DNA of 64,000 nucleotides from Trichopria drosophilae (lineage: Eukaryota; Arthropoda; Insecta; Hymenoptera; Diapriidae). The translations under genes and the position numbers were made by a program. Positions within the stretch are counted from its first letter, which is position 1. Every line of letters begins with the position of its first letter. The notes below the pieces were generated by a model. It was not told the origin of the DNA. It saw nothing but the letters and a program-made list of their open reading frames with translations, and made no database searches. The stretch is from positions 101,755,501-101,819,500 of the forward strand of contig CM059586.1 in assembly GCA_030407085.1 (NCBI GenBank). Direction: 5' to 3'. This document shows positions 20,573 to 31,850 of the stretch, one piece after another.

Positions 20573-22660
20573 TTAACCCATTAACGCCCGAAACCATGGA
20601 ATGATTAGCTCGAGCCTCAATAGCAAATTGAAAAATAGAAATGATCATTTCGAAATCTGCTACCGCAATAGGAATTTTTAAAATTTTAGTTTCCTGTAGT
20701 TTCTTCTTTTGAAAATTGTGCAAATTTTAAAAAATGTGGGTTTTATCTGAATAGTTCTAATATCGAATGACATTGAACTAAGTTTTTACTTTCAAATTGT
20801 CTCAACATTTTTGATCATTTTTCAGCATATTTTACGAGTAACGGTCAATTAAAGGTGACTGTCATTAGCATAAATAAAGGTTTGAAATATTTATTTCAAC
20901 TGATTTTCCATTTCTTGGATTGAACTCTTTGATTCTCTGAAAAAAACTCATCAATTCATAAATTTATCATTTATGATGAAGATATATATTTATCTCGATC
21001 TATCTGGATAAAGTAAATTTTTACAAAGATTTTGGAACTTTCATTGATATTATCGTAATTTCTAGACTGCCATTATTGTGATCCTTAAATAGATAGAAAA
21101 TAAGACGAAATTTTGGTGCAACGCCAGCTGATATCAGACTTATTCAGATAAAACGTATTTTTTAAAATTGTCCCAATATTTCACCAATTTTAAAAGCTAA
21201 TTTTTTTTTAAAGCCACTTTTAAAGCCATTTTTAAACTATATGAATCTAAAAACTAAACATTTCCTGTAATCTACAACTATTATATCCACCTTTATCCTT
21301 TGTTTGGAACGAATCGACATTCTTTATTCAGTTGAAAAAAATGCTGAAAAAAAGAAGATTTTTCATTTTTTGGTCCGTTTTCCCATAAAATCCATCAACA
21401 ACATTGTTATTCTAAGACATGGAAGCGTAGGTTTGACGTCGGAAATCAAAAGATCACGCTCAAAAATAGTAAGATCAGTGTGTTCCGTCTTTTTTTTAAT
21501 GTTTTTAGTTTTCAATTTGGTTATGAAGCTCGAAAATGAACTAAAAATTCAAAGATGTAGGGTGTTGATTTAATTTAATACACCCTATGTTTCGACATCA
21601 TATTGGATGCCCTCTTGAAGGATATAATCTTTCATTTTGTTTTATCTCATACTGTCAGTTATTTTTTGCAACATATTATTACGCGATTCAACGTAAAAAT
21701 TCAGAATTCAAGTTAAAAACAATGTATCCTTTTCTAGTTTTAACTGTAAAAATTAACGAAGGTATTCGTTATAATACACATGAATTTTGAAAAGAAAACC
21801 TTAAGCTCGGGTTCAATTTTTTATAACCTGTAAGGTCAAAAACTGCCCGATAAAAAGTACTCTTGGGCATTGCATGTAATAAAAGAACTTCCGCAAATAA
21901 TAAAAAACACCCTAAAGTAAATGATTTTCTATCAAAGTATATATATTTTCTAAAATTTCACAAAGCCTTTGTTCGTCAATTAAAGTTGTAATGGAAGTCT
22001 TCGTTGAGGTGCAAATTTACACCTCCGTAATTTGACAACAGCGCCCGGAGCTATGCCTCATAAGAACACGAGCTAGGAGCATTTAAGATGCACATATATG
22101 AAGCCTCGTGTAATAGCTTGCGCAGGGCACAATGCTTCTAAATCTGCAGACAAGTCATTATTAACGAATGCACGTTCCTCTTCGGGGATCACCTACCTGC
22201 CATTGAATCCAGACCGACTCGAAGCTGTTTTCCGCAGAATTCACAAATGTACCATTGAAGATTACCTGACGAGATGTCAGAATTTGCATACAATGAATAT
22301 AATTGTCCACATTCAGAAAGCACATGTAGCGTACTTGAACGATCGGTTCGTATTCTCGAGATAACGGGTTTACAGGAACATCATAAAAGAAATTTTTGGT
22401 GGAATCTTAAAGGATCACAAATAATTATTCAATTTTAAAAGCAGACGTTCGATTTGGTAACGATGAAAGTGGAAATCATTTTTACAAACAAGTTTGCAAA
22501 CATTGATTGAGTACAAAAAGCTCCACTTATTGTAAAATTACAAGACTATATGAAAAAGGAGTGAAATGCCAACTAAGTAGGGTCATCCTTGCTATGGACG
22601 CGATTATCAATTGTAATCTAATTGTAAGCGACTTCCATTTGACAACTCGGTTAGAAGGAC
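20573..22660. other. TTAACCC-type terminus, then DNA without a recognised gene
   Basis: TTAACCCATTAACGCCCG at 20573 resembles the termini of the TTAA elements at 13497 and 63089, so a transposon end is likely, but no partner end is visible. An 88-residue + strand frame at 22098-22364 has fairly balanced codons but no known motif and no clear splice sites; I do not call it a gene. Confidence 0.35.
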
Positions 22661-23060
22661 AAATAGATGTCATGATTCTTTTCTCGTGTCATAGGCATGT
22701 CAGTCTATCATCAAATGTTGGCATGATCTCAAATTTTCCCTGATGTTATGTTAGTTTTTGAAATCATGGTAATGCTGTCACACGCTAGTCATGATAGCAC
22801 AAGCCTGTCAGATATAGCAGTCATTACTTTTGATGTGAATTTTGTGACACTTTCATCGCCCTACATTCGATCTCCATTGTTGACAATATTTAGTTGTCAG
22901 GATCCTAATGGAGACACTCTGTAAATGTGAGCCTCCAATTTGATCGTCAGATATTGACAAGATTTTATGATCTCCATAGTGACTGTTGGTCTTGATAGAC
23001 TTGTGACATCATGACGATCGATGGTTCATTACAATGATGGTAGCAGGTAAAATTTTTCAA
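22661..23060. other. Region dense in TGTCA/TGACA words
   Basis: The pentamer TGTCA or its complement TGACA, and GATCTCCAT or CATGAT words, recur unusually often (for example around 22670-22700, 22777, 22808, 22870, 22895, 22956 and 23005). It may be a heavily decayed tandem repeat or a cluster of short binding sites. No unit length can be defined by eye. Confidence 0.3.
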
Positions 23061-23838
23061 AATGACTCTGGAGCGCTAGATAGAGTACAAGTTTAGCTAG
23101 AAGAGTTTCAGCTCAATTTATTGGTCTTATGAGGAAATTTACCGCCGAACATGAAAGGTACGCAGTGAAAAATGCTCTGGCTCCAATTAAGAAATAACCG
23201 TTAAACGCAGCCCTCCATGAGAGTCACATTTAGGCAGTAGGCCACCGGCAATTTTTTACGTGAAATCTTTTCCATTTCGACTGCGAGATAATAACCGTTC
23301 CGCTAAATTCAGGAGGAAATATCATCGTTCTTCCTTTACAATGAGAAGGAGAAACGGTGTCATCCGAGTGGAGCCGAGGGATATTAAAGGTCGGCGGAAA
23401 GTAAGGAAGGAAAAAAGTCAACGGGACATACGGAGCGGAGAAATGAGGCGACAAAGTCCGGGGTCTCCTGTTTTCCATTGTATTGTTGCACGACAATCGG
23501 GCGAGCGAATCCACTCCTACGGGTTGTGCGACGACGGCGACGACCGCTTGGGTGTAACTCCTCTCTTTCTTACAAAAGCTTGGACGTGACCCTGTGCCAT
23601 TCCGACGGACCGCTATTCGACGTTAGTGCTTTTAGGGTGCGCCCATATATGTAAGAAAGCGGCGCACGAAGATCGTCCCGCAGGAAAATGCGACTCGTAA
23701 AATTCGAGGAATGGGACGTGTAAATTCATGGAAGATCCTAAACACAAAGAGATTCACTCTTAATTTATAAGGAAATGACTCTGGAACGACGGACGCATTT
23801 GTAATCAAGTGCTAGGGGTTAGGAACGAACTGACACGT
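23061..23838. other. GC-richer island, no recognised gene
   Basis: About 23160-23720 is GC-richer, with overlapping frames on both strands (94 and 109 residues) and no motif I know. No splice-bounded exon can be defended. Confidence 0.4.
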
Positions 23839-24000
23839 GTGAAAATGATGAAGGGCTTGTATTTTATGATGAAATTGTATTTTGAGGTTAGTGGCAACGA
23901 GCGGTTGGTTGAGCAGACACGAAAAAATCTGTACTGTGCGAAATCGAAAAATATAGAAAGTGGAGTCCCTGGTTGGGCGCCAATTTGTCTTTTAACCCTT
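23839..24000 (-). repeat. Left arm of a 162-bp inverted pair, with tRNA-Lys-type primer binding site on the minus strand
   Basis: Nearly identical, in complement, to 25238-25400. On the minus strand it reads TGGCGCCCAACCAGGGAC (23982 down to 23965), close to the tRNA-Lys-type primer binding site used by many LTR retrotransposons. The rest would be the leader downstream of a 5' LTR. No LTR and no gag or pol frame is attached. TTAA at 23992-23995 lies at its inner edge. Confidence 0.6.
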
Positions 24001-25242
24001 TGAGCCATATATTTTTTTCTTCTTATGGAAAATTGCTAAAATTTATTGCTCGGGGATTTTCAAGGTCGTTTCAAGGTCGTTTATGATTGTGACCTCAGCT
24101 GGGTCTTATTCAATGCGGCGAATACAGTATGGCAGACAAAATTCCTGTGAAATAATTTTGTAAGAATTCGGTACGCCATGTACTATTCGACAATTTGAAT
24201 TTCGAGCTTCACAGTGACAGTGATCACAGATCAGTGACCACGAAAATTACTTTATTATATATTTTGCATCGATGCACTAATTACATTTTTTTCGTGAAAA
24301 AAGTGCTAGTTTATAGTATTTATTTTCTCGTTTCATTCAAAAGTATTCACTAATTATGTGTAATTTTAGAGAAAATTACAATTACATGTGGTAAAACTTA
24401 CTAGATTTTTTTGTAATTTTTACTGTATGAATAGTATAAATTCTCAGAAATTATAGTAATCTTTATCTGAAAGAATGGAATTCGGTAAATCGGTCCCAAA
24501 ATTTACATCTTAAACGGTAAATTACCATGAAATTTTTTTCCGCGTACACCATAATGAGCTGTCAAAACATGCAAAAAAAATGGTCGAGTTGGTAGTCTGG
24601 AGAACAGCCTCCCCTTAAATTATGATCCCTATAAATAAAATATTCACTTTATTTTCTCAGAATATGACTTGTTTCGTATATAAATCTTATATCAGAGTTG
24701 GTAATAATTGATGATATTCGTTTAAAATTGAATAAAGTTGATAAAAGTGGATCAAAATTTATCAAATTGATGAAAAATTATCAAAGTAGGTCTGAACAAC
24801 TGAATAGACTGAAGGTAGGTGTAATCAGCGGAGTGATGGAAAGAAAATTAAATTTGATTGCTGTTTTTTTGAGATTTACTTAGGTCAGAATTGGATATCT
24901 TTTTAATACAAATTTAATCTGGTTTGTTTTAATCTACATAACGTAATAAAATTCAGATATTTTAATAACAAAGTTAACTTGAGATGATCAGAGGTAATCA
25001 ATATTGATAAAACTTAACCACATTCGAATAAATTTGATTAAAGTTCATATTAGATTTAAGCTTCTATTGTGATGGATAAATCAATGGTATTTTATTATTT
25101 TTTTAGACTTAACGTATTGCAGATTTAAGTTGACTAAAAGTGAATTTCTTGCGAATGTATATATGATGTAATTTTATCTGTTTGAATCCACATAACTGAT
25201 TAACGTAGAAAATAAGGAAGTTAATTTAATAATAATAAAGGG
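23996..25242. mobile_element. TTAA-flanked CCCTTT...AAAGGG element between the inverted arms
   Basis: It begins CCCTTTGAGCCATA after TTAA (23992-23995) and ends AATAAAGGG before TTAA (25243-25246), so it has short terminal inverted repeats and a TTAA duplication. The left end resembles a separate locus at 60974 (CCCTTTGAAGCATACATTTT), and both share GCAGACAAAATT(C/T)CTGTG. It also carries the CTCGGGGATTTT..AGGTCG word of the 122-bp repeats at 53154. The 3' half is rich in TTGATAA/TTATCAA words. It is non-coding. piggyBac-like or Kolobok-like origin is inferred from TTAA and the CCC end. Confidence 0.6.
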
Positions 25243-25400
25243 TTAAAAGACAAATTGGCGCCCAACCAGGGACTCCACTTTCTATATTTTTCGATTTCGC
25301 ACAGTACACATTTTTTCGTGTCTGCTCAACCAACCGCTCGTTGCCACTAACCTTAAAATACAATTTCATCATAAAATACAAGCCCTTCATCATTTTCACA
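25238..25400 (+). repeat. Right arm of the inverted pair, primer-binding-site-like sequence
   Basis: Mirror image of 23839-24000 with very few differences, including TGGCGCCCAACCAGGGAC at 25256-25273. The 7 nt between TTAA and CAAATTGGCG fit the spacing between an LTR end (…CA) and a primer binding site. If the element between the arms is removed, the arms form a palindrome centred on GTCTTTTAAAAGAC. Confidence 0.65.
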
Positions 25401-27214
25401 ATACTATTAAGATCTTGAAGAAAATAAAAATAAATAAAGAGTGATCCTTTCTAGGTCCAAATTTAATACATTTTTCACTATTTTTTTGTTTAATATGAAA
25501 CAGTCCGAAACCCTTAAATCTGGTCAAATTAAATATTCACAATTTTTGGCTGCTTCTCAATAAAAATCGAAATTGATGTCCTTGCAAATAATCTATTTTA
25601 TTATTGATAATAAAATAATATAAATTGCGATGCCAATACTGGATTCGTAATTGTTGGTTCACTTCTGGTAGCATTAATTTATTTGCCCATGTTTATAAGT
25701 ACGGATGGATTAGGTTCGGTCAAGGTAGGTTGATTTATTATAATTAAATTAACTCGAGATACGTTATGTGGCTTAGAAATGGTTAGATGAGGTTAGGTAA
25801 GAATTTGTCATGTTCTAATTTCTTTATTTAAACCGGCCTGGCGTTTTGTTTTATCATTATACGAGTATGTGAGGAAAAGTTTATATTAAAATGGTCTGAT
25901 ATTAAAAAGTCCATGTTGAACGGTTGTATGTTGAATTCTTCCGATGAACCGTCATTCGTTGAAAAGTCACCAGTTAAATAGTGACGGTAATAATTTTGAC
26001 GGACCCTAACCTTGACCAATTTTGAACTTCTCTAAGCAATTTATTATTATCAATATTGATCAACCTTGATCATCTCTAAGATACTTATTTAATAAAGGAT
26101 CTGATTTTTATTCTTTTACGCAAACTAAAACATGTCAGATTAGATAGCATTTATATCCGAAATAGATAATACATCTAAATAAATCTCTATAAAACTATGA
26201 AATTTTAGTATTAAACAGTTTTCATGCATTCTAATTAATGTTGTGATCGAATTTGATTAACCATTGTCAACTCTGATTTTGGATTTGCCTCTTGAACAAC
26301 AATTTTATTCAACATTTTTATTTCTACGATATCGCAAAAAGCATATTGCAGCATCTCTTAGATGATCAGAGATAATCGACGAGGATTCCCCCCAAAAAAT
26401 ATCAAAAGATTCGAAAATGGAATCATTTGTATGACTCTTTAAGGTTATATCCTTAACAAAAGAAAACCGATTTAGAGGAGTTTTCGATATTCTTTATAAA
26501 AAGTAAAAAAGTACACAATGTTATTGAAGACTTAGTAAGATTGTCGGTTAAGATGATGAGATGATTTTATAAACATATGAAAGAACTGGACATTAGAAAC
26601 AGGAATGAAAATTATTTATTTTTTTTTATAAGATCATGTAGTGTAAATTTTAGTGTCATAAACTAATAATTATTTTATAAATTCAAATGTTTTTCTCTAA
26701 CGTACAGATTTTTTACATGGTTAAATTCTGATTTTTTGTTTCTTGCCTATTACAATGCAATCTTAGTGATGCCGAAATTGCTCTTGTACCTACTTTAATC
26801 TATTTTATTTCTGATTTGAATATTTCCTCATTTTATTACATCAATCATTCAACAGATGGCATGCTTCTCATAACTAAACAAAAATGAAGAGTCCTTAGTA
26901 TATGTAAAACATCCAGATATTTCATTAATAATACATTTTAGTTTGTTCATCTGTATAATATGGGTATCGTGTAAATTATATATTATTTTAGTTAATCGTG
27001 TAAAGTACATAATATTATAGTTTAATTATATGTAAAGTATATACTACATCGTGTAAATTACCTGTAATATGTAATTAATATTATCTAGGAATTTTAAAAC
27101 ATCCACGTTTAAACTATTATTACTAACATAAAAAATTCGTTCATTATTTCTGTACAAACGTTAGTACGATGTATGTTTATTCTATATAATATTATAATTC
27201 AATTTCGTTCCTTT
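25401..27214. other. AT-rich DNA, weak GATCAA-type inverted similarity
   Basis: Words such as ATCAATATTGAT and TTGATCATCTCTAAG near 26045-26085 are the complement of GATGATCAGAGGTAATCAATA near 24983, and ATCAGAGTTG near 24692 mirrors CAACTCTGAT at 26269. A very old foldback across 24.7-26.3 kb is possible. At 26965-27060 GTGTAAA(T/G)TA..TA words repeat about every 45 bp. No gene is seen. Confidence 0.35.
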
Positions 27215-27960
27215 ATAACCCTACGGGGAGAAAATACACCGTAACGCGGTGCTTGTAACACTTTTTCAGAGTTCTCTAGATGGGATAAATTAGGACCCTA
27301 AAAATGTTTCAATATATGAAATTGATAGATTTTTATCGATCTTTTCAATTGTGATATCCAAAATCAGAAAAAAACAAATTATTACACAAAAATGATTTTT
27401 TTTTTCGTTTACATTGTATATTATATCAACTATCCGTTAAGAAATCATCTTGAAACCAATTTAGGTGGTGGATGGGATGACTGAACTTCAAAAAATTGTT
27501 TGAAAAGTTAATGTTGTCATCTGAATGATCTAAAATAGCGTCCGAAACGAACATTTTCACACATTATGTTTAGGACGCCATTTTAAAACATTCAATAGAG
27601 AAAATTTACTTTCCATACAGTTTTCTGAAGTTTGGTCATTCCCTCTCTCATCTAAATTTGTTTCAAGATAATGCCGTAACGAACAGTTGATTCGAAATGC
27701 AATTTTAATAAGCAAATTTCGGTATTTTTTACATTTAAACACATCGAACAGTTGAATCGAAATGAAATTTTAAAATGCAAATTTCGGTATTTATTACACT
27801 TAAACACATTTTTTATTAATAATTTGGAAGTCACCATTTGGAAGATCGATAAATTTCATGTGCTCAAAAGTTTTTGTGGCCCAAATTTATCCGATCTAAA
27901 GAGCCCTGAAAAAGTGGTGGAAAAAAGTATATCCGTGGACGTTAATGGGTCTTATCTTGT
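27215..27960. mobile_element. Foldback element with a 65-bp internal duplication
   Basis: The left arm at about 27265-27375 (CACTTTTTCAGAGTTCTCTAG, GGATAAATTAGG) pairs with about 27825-27935 (complement of CTAAAGAGCCCTGAAAAAGTG and CCAAATTTATCC). The TATCGATCTT blocks also pair (27334 and 27844). Inside, a 65-bp unit starting CGAACAGTTGA is repeated at 27680 and 27745. Termini are not sharply defined. Confidence 0.6.
27680..27809. repeat. Two tandem copies of a 65-bp unit
   Basis: CGAACAGTTGA(T/A)TCGAAATG starts at 27680 and 27745. The copies differ at several positions. The overlapping antisense frames here repeat the peptide MFKCKKYRNLL because 65 bp is close to, but not, a multiple of 3. 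Confidence 0.85.
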
Positions 27961-29932
27961 ATTGTAGTAATTGTGAGTTTCAATTTTATAGAAATTGTGT
28001 CCGAAGCATAAAATAAGAGCCATAAATATCCAACGTTTATACCACCAATACTGAAATGTACTATTTATAAATTTGTATTTCGAATATCCAAGAAATCTTC
28101 GAAATGTATTAATTTAAAGTAAATATCTTCCTCTTCTCCCTTCTTTTTCTTCTACGTTCTTTTTTCAACAGTTTTTTTTCTGTATAGAATTATACCAGAC
28201 AAAGTGATGAATAATGTTTCTCTGTTTGGACCTCGATGTAATCGTACCACGAAGAACACTTTTTATGCACCTTCTTTGTAAATCCATAGTACAAGAAAAA
28301 TACATCCGTTGGAAACGCACGGTAGCATATCCGCCTACCACAAGTGAATAAGTTTCGGCATACAAACATACATTTTTATCCGTACGCAGCAACTCGATGT
28401 ATTTCGAGAACTTTTTGTTTCTCTAATAGAAACAAAGCAAATAGAGTATCATGTTTTCAAACTTTTTTCATCCCGGATTCGAATACACACGCGAAGGTAA
28501 CCGAAAGAATTTATCACACTGCGGTTTGACATACTTTCGAAAGTTTTTGAGAATTTGTTGTTGTTGTTGTTCGAAAAACTTATTCGCGGTGTTCGACGCA
28601 GTATCGCAATTTTCGGATAGCTGATGATATTTGCAGAAATTTTCGCGGAATTGTAGACTCATCGGCCTGTTATGTTCGTTTTCAGTACGTCGTCCGTTGG
28701 AATTCGAGATTCCCGTAGAGGCGAAATATTCCGGCGATAAACGAATATAAAAAGGAACGGAACAAAAAGAAGAAGCAGGAATCGGGAAACGTATCTAGTT
28801 TCCGGTTTTTCCCTCCGATTTCCAATTTTACGTATTTTTTTTTCTTTTTTTTTTTTGTCAACGCCTCCGTTCGTCCCGATGTCATTTCATTTGCGCGCGC
28901 AGCGACCGATCTTCTGCTAGCGGAACAGCAAGTCGGACTTTCTATAAAATTTACTTGCCAACGACGTTTTCGAGCTGTCGGATGACAGGGACACACTCCG
29001 GAAAGAGATTCCGTAAGGCGTTCCGGTGCTAAAATTGCATCAACCGGTCGGTCGGCAGGTCGCCTTCGAGCCGACTCTGCATGGGTTTTAGGTATCGTGT
29101 ATCGAGAAAATATACGTCGCGCCTGCTGTTTCTACCGTCATAAGATATTCCCGACATACCGGGGGAATGTGTGCATGTGCTATGCGCATGTAGCCGGTAT
29201 TCGCAGAAGGCGGCGTATGACCGCGCCAGCCCTTTATTGTATTATTATAGATACGTCTCGCCATCAAACTGGCTCAAAGGGGTAGAAAATGCAGCACCAG
29301 AAAGCCGAGAGGTCGGAAAGTTCCTTTGCATTCATCAAAGAGTGAAGAAGATGTTTTTCGAGTCTGACAATAAAAACTCCACTTTTCCATCAGAAATTCA
29401 CAATTTATGATCGCAAAAGTTGTTACGTTTCACTTCCTTTCATCCAATTATTTAAAATATTTAGTTTTCTTTTATTATGGAAATAAAAAATATTATGCTC
29501 TTTTCATCTCCAATCAGGTTGCGTTTCTTTTGGTTCTATTATTTAAAAGCATTGTAAAACAAAATTATAAAATATTGTATTGGCGGTTTTGAACTTGCTG
29601 ATTATTTGGTCTTTTTCTTTCTTTTTAACAATATCGATGAAATATTACAAAAGGCATTTTATTGCTGGATCGTATACCTTTAAAATGGTATATTGTATTA
29701 ACCGAATTATACTGTATACCATTTTATAGAAATAGATTAACAATTTTACCGCCAACTAACCCCAGTCTCTCCTAAGGTGGGGGAAAAAGAGAGCGGAGTT
29801 AGGTAAACATAACGAGACGGAAACGTGTAATTATGCTGAGACGTAAATATAACGCAACGAAATTATACCGGGAATCTACTGTACAAGGAAAAATTGTTTT
29901 GGCAATTTTACTATCCCAGATGATAAATTGCC
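27961..29932. other. Mixed AT-rich DNA and GC-richer island, no recognised gene
   Basis: A GTT trinucleotide run lies at about 28558-28570 and a poly-T stretch at about 28836-28856. The DNA is GC-richer from 28660 to 29360. The frames at 28682-28996 (-) and 29097-29410 (+) show no known motif. A small inverted repeat, AAAATGGTATA/TATACCATTTT, lies at 29682-29726. Confidence 0.4.
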
Positions 29933-30429
29933 AATTGAGTGCCCGGATGCAAAAACTCACCTTAGCCGCTCGGTCTGACTCACCGTAAGCAGTAACAGCC
30001 AGTTTCGCAGTTTTTTACATTTCTCTTGTTTTGCTTGATAGATAGCAATATGCCGCCAGTGACCAATTTGTAGGTATTGAAAATATCTTTAATTGGAGCC
30101 GTCACTCGTTCAGATTCGATGAAAATTGTGTCCAGGGGAGCCTTCGGATGTCGCTTTTTTCACCAGCTGGCGGTCGCCACAGCTCGCCGGTGAGACGTAT
30201 AGGAAAAACGCGACTTCAGAAGGCGTTCCTGGACACAATTTTCATCGAATCAGAACAAGCTATGGCTCTAATTAAATATATTTTTAATACCTACAAATTT
30301 GTCAGTGACAGCACATTGCTATCTATCAAGCAAAACGAAATAAATTTTAAAAACTGCGAAACTGACTGTTACTACTTACGATGAGTCAGACCGAGCGGCT
30401 AAGGCGTTTTTGCATCCGGGCACTCAATT
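29933..30429. mobile_element. 497-bp foldback with tRNA A-box-like arms
   Basis: The left end AATTGAGTGCCCGGATGCAA equals the complement of the right end. Complementarity runs inward through TTAGCCGCTCGGTCTGACTC, TAAG(C/T)AGTAACAG, GATAGATAGCAAT and GATGAAAATTGTGTCCAGG. Read outward on each strand the arms contain GACCGAGCGGCTAAGGCG, close to the 5' part of tRNA-Ser/Leu genes (GGCCGAGCGG.TAAGGCG). TAAGCAGTAACAG (29986) and CTGTTACTACTTA (30366) tie it to the 13-mer family at 36 and 51 kb. It is non-coding. Confidence 0.75.
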
Positions 30430-31199
30430 ATTCCTAATCATTATGTCTTACCGCTGTCACTGATTTCATACTGGTATAAGGTGCCGATTCTTGTTCCAGT
30501 AATCTCCAGAAATACTCCATAAATACTTTTTCACTAATATCAAAACCTGAGCAGACTTTGGTAAGACAAGCAAAGTATTTATTTATTGTTGACAAAGCTG
30601 GTTGAGTTTATTGGATCAACAAATAATAAATTCAATTTTCATTTTATATTTTCGTGCTCCAGATACTTTCAGTAATCGATCAAGGATCCCAACCACAGAA
30701 AATGTACTCCAAACGTGTCCAATGTTATCATCTGTACTGAAAGTAGGCTCTATCAAAAATTATGATAAAGTCTGATCCAAATCTGCCCTAGGACTACATT
30801 TTCCTTTACGAGACTCAAATCTTGGTGTAAACGAGATTGTCTCAAAAACTCGAAACCTGAAAAACCTGACATACAAACCCTATATTAAAACAACATCCAG
30901 TCTGGGTTTGAGGTAACCCACAAAACACGAATATCGCTTCAACTTTTCACCGGATGCAATCTAGCGGAAGAAATTCTTCAAGGATTATATTTTAGCTGTC
31001 TACAATAATAGGAATTTTGGCCAGTTTTCTCATTATGTACAAGTAGTAAATATGAAGAATTAGCCACATGATTAAAGGCCAGGACTCACCATTTGTAAAA
31101 GTATCGATAATTAAATCAATTCAATAGAGTGAAATATACAGATTCCAGATTCTCACAGAGTTTGAGATCAAAGCAGATGAAGGTATTGTGCGTGCATAT
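30430..31199. other. No gene seen
   Basis: Nothing that I can support. Confidence 0.5.
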
Positions 31200-31850
31200 G
31201 AGGTTAAGGCAATTAGAACGATGGTAAAGTTGGGATTTAATCCATAGATGGAGGCTCGTACCACCTTGTCAACAGTGCCGTCCATGTATCGAGCGAGTTG
31301 CGGAATTAATGTTTAACGAGCTTATTAATCGGATACATTGTGCGCGAACGCGCGTAATCTCCGAAGCCAGGCATCATTGCGCTACCCACGTAATCGGTGT
31401 TTAACGCTGCGTTCGATTTCGGGGGGACTGGGTGGATGGGTGGGTGGGTTAAGTTGGGTGGGGCAAACAGTTTCGGTAATTTCGTAAAGAAAAGCAGCGA
31501 GTCAATTACAGCCGGGTGCCGGGCGCAGGGATCCCAGAGACATTAAACGAGAGTCGATAGCTGAACGGTTGGCTCAGCCGCTCGGTAGGACGTGGATGGT
31601 GTGGAGCGAGCAGTTTCGTGTCTAAATTATAAATTACTTGCGTGCAATTTCGGCAAAGTAGACGGCTGCGAGAGAAACGAAAGCGACGGGCAAGGAACAA
31701 CGCCGACTCCGACGGAACGAGCGAAAGAGACCGAAAATCCAGATTCTGAAGGAATAGGTGGAAAAGCCTGCCTGGAAACTACTCGGTGCAACTCAGTTAA
31801 AATCTTTCTCGAATTGCTTAATTAAGGGCTGCGCGATATAAATTTGCCCT
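31200..31850. other. GC-richer, repeat-free island
   Basis: CpG-containing DNA with AT-core words such as AATTAATG and TTATTAATC. It contains the G-quadruplex motif at 31421. The 77-residue frame at 31592-31825 has no known motif. A regulatory or conserved non-coding block is possible; this is inference from composition only. Confidence 0.35.
31421..31463 (+). promoter_or_regulatory. Potential G-quadruplex sequence
   Basis: At least six runs of three or more G lie within 43 nt on the + strand (31421-31426, 31430-31432, 31438-31440, 31442-31444, 31446-31448, 31456-31458 and a further run at 31460-31463), mostly with loops of 1 to 7 nt. The GGGTGGGTGGG core has 1-nt loops, which favour a stable parallel fold. 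No promoter evidence accompanies it. Confidence 0.7.

Noticed and set aside
22098..22364. 88-residue + strand frame with balanced codons
   Set aside because: No motif I recognise, no credible splice borders and no repeat copies. An isolated exon cannot be excluded but is not supported.
22661..23060. TGTCA/TGACA-dense region as a regulatory array
   Set aside because: Spacing is irregular and no unit can be defined by eye; kept only as a weak descriptive feature.
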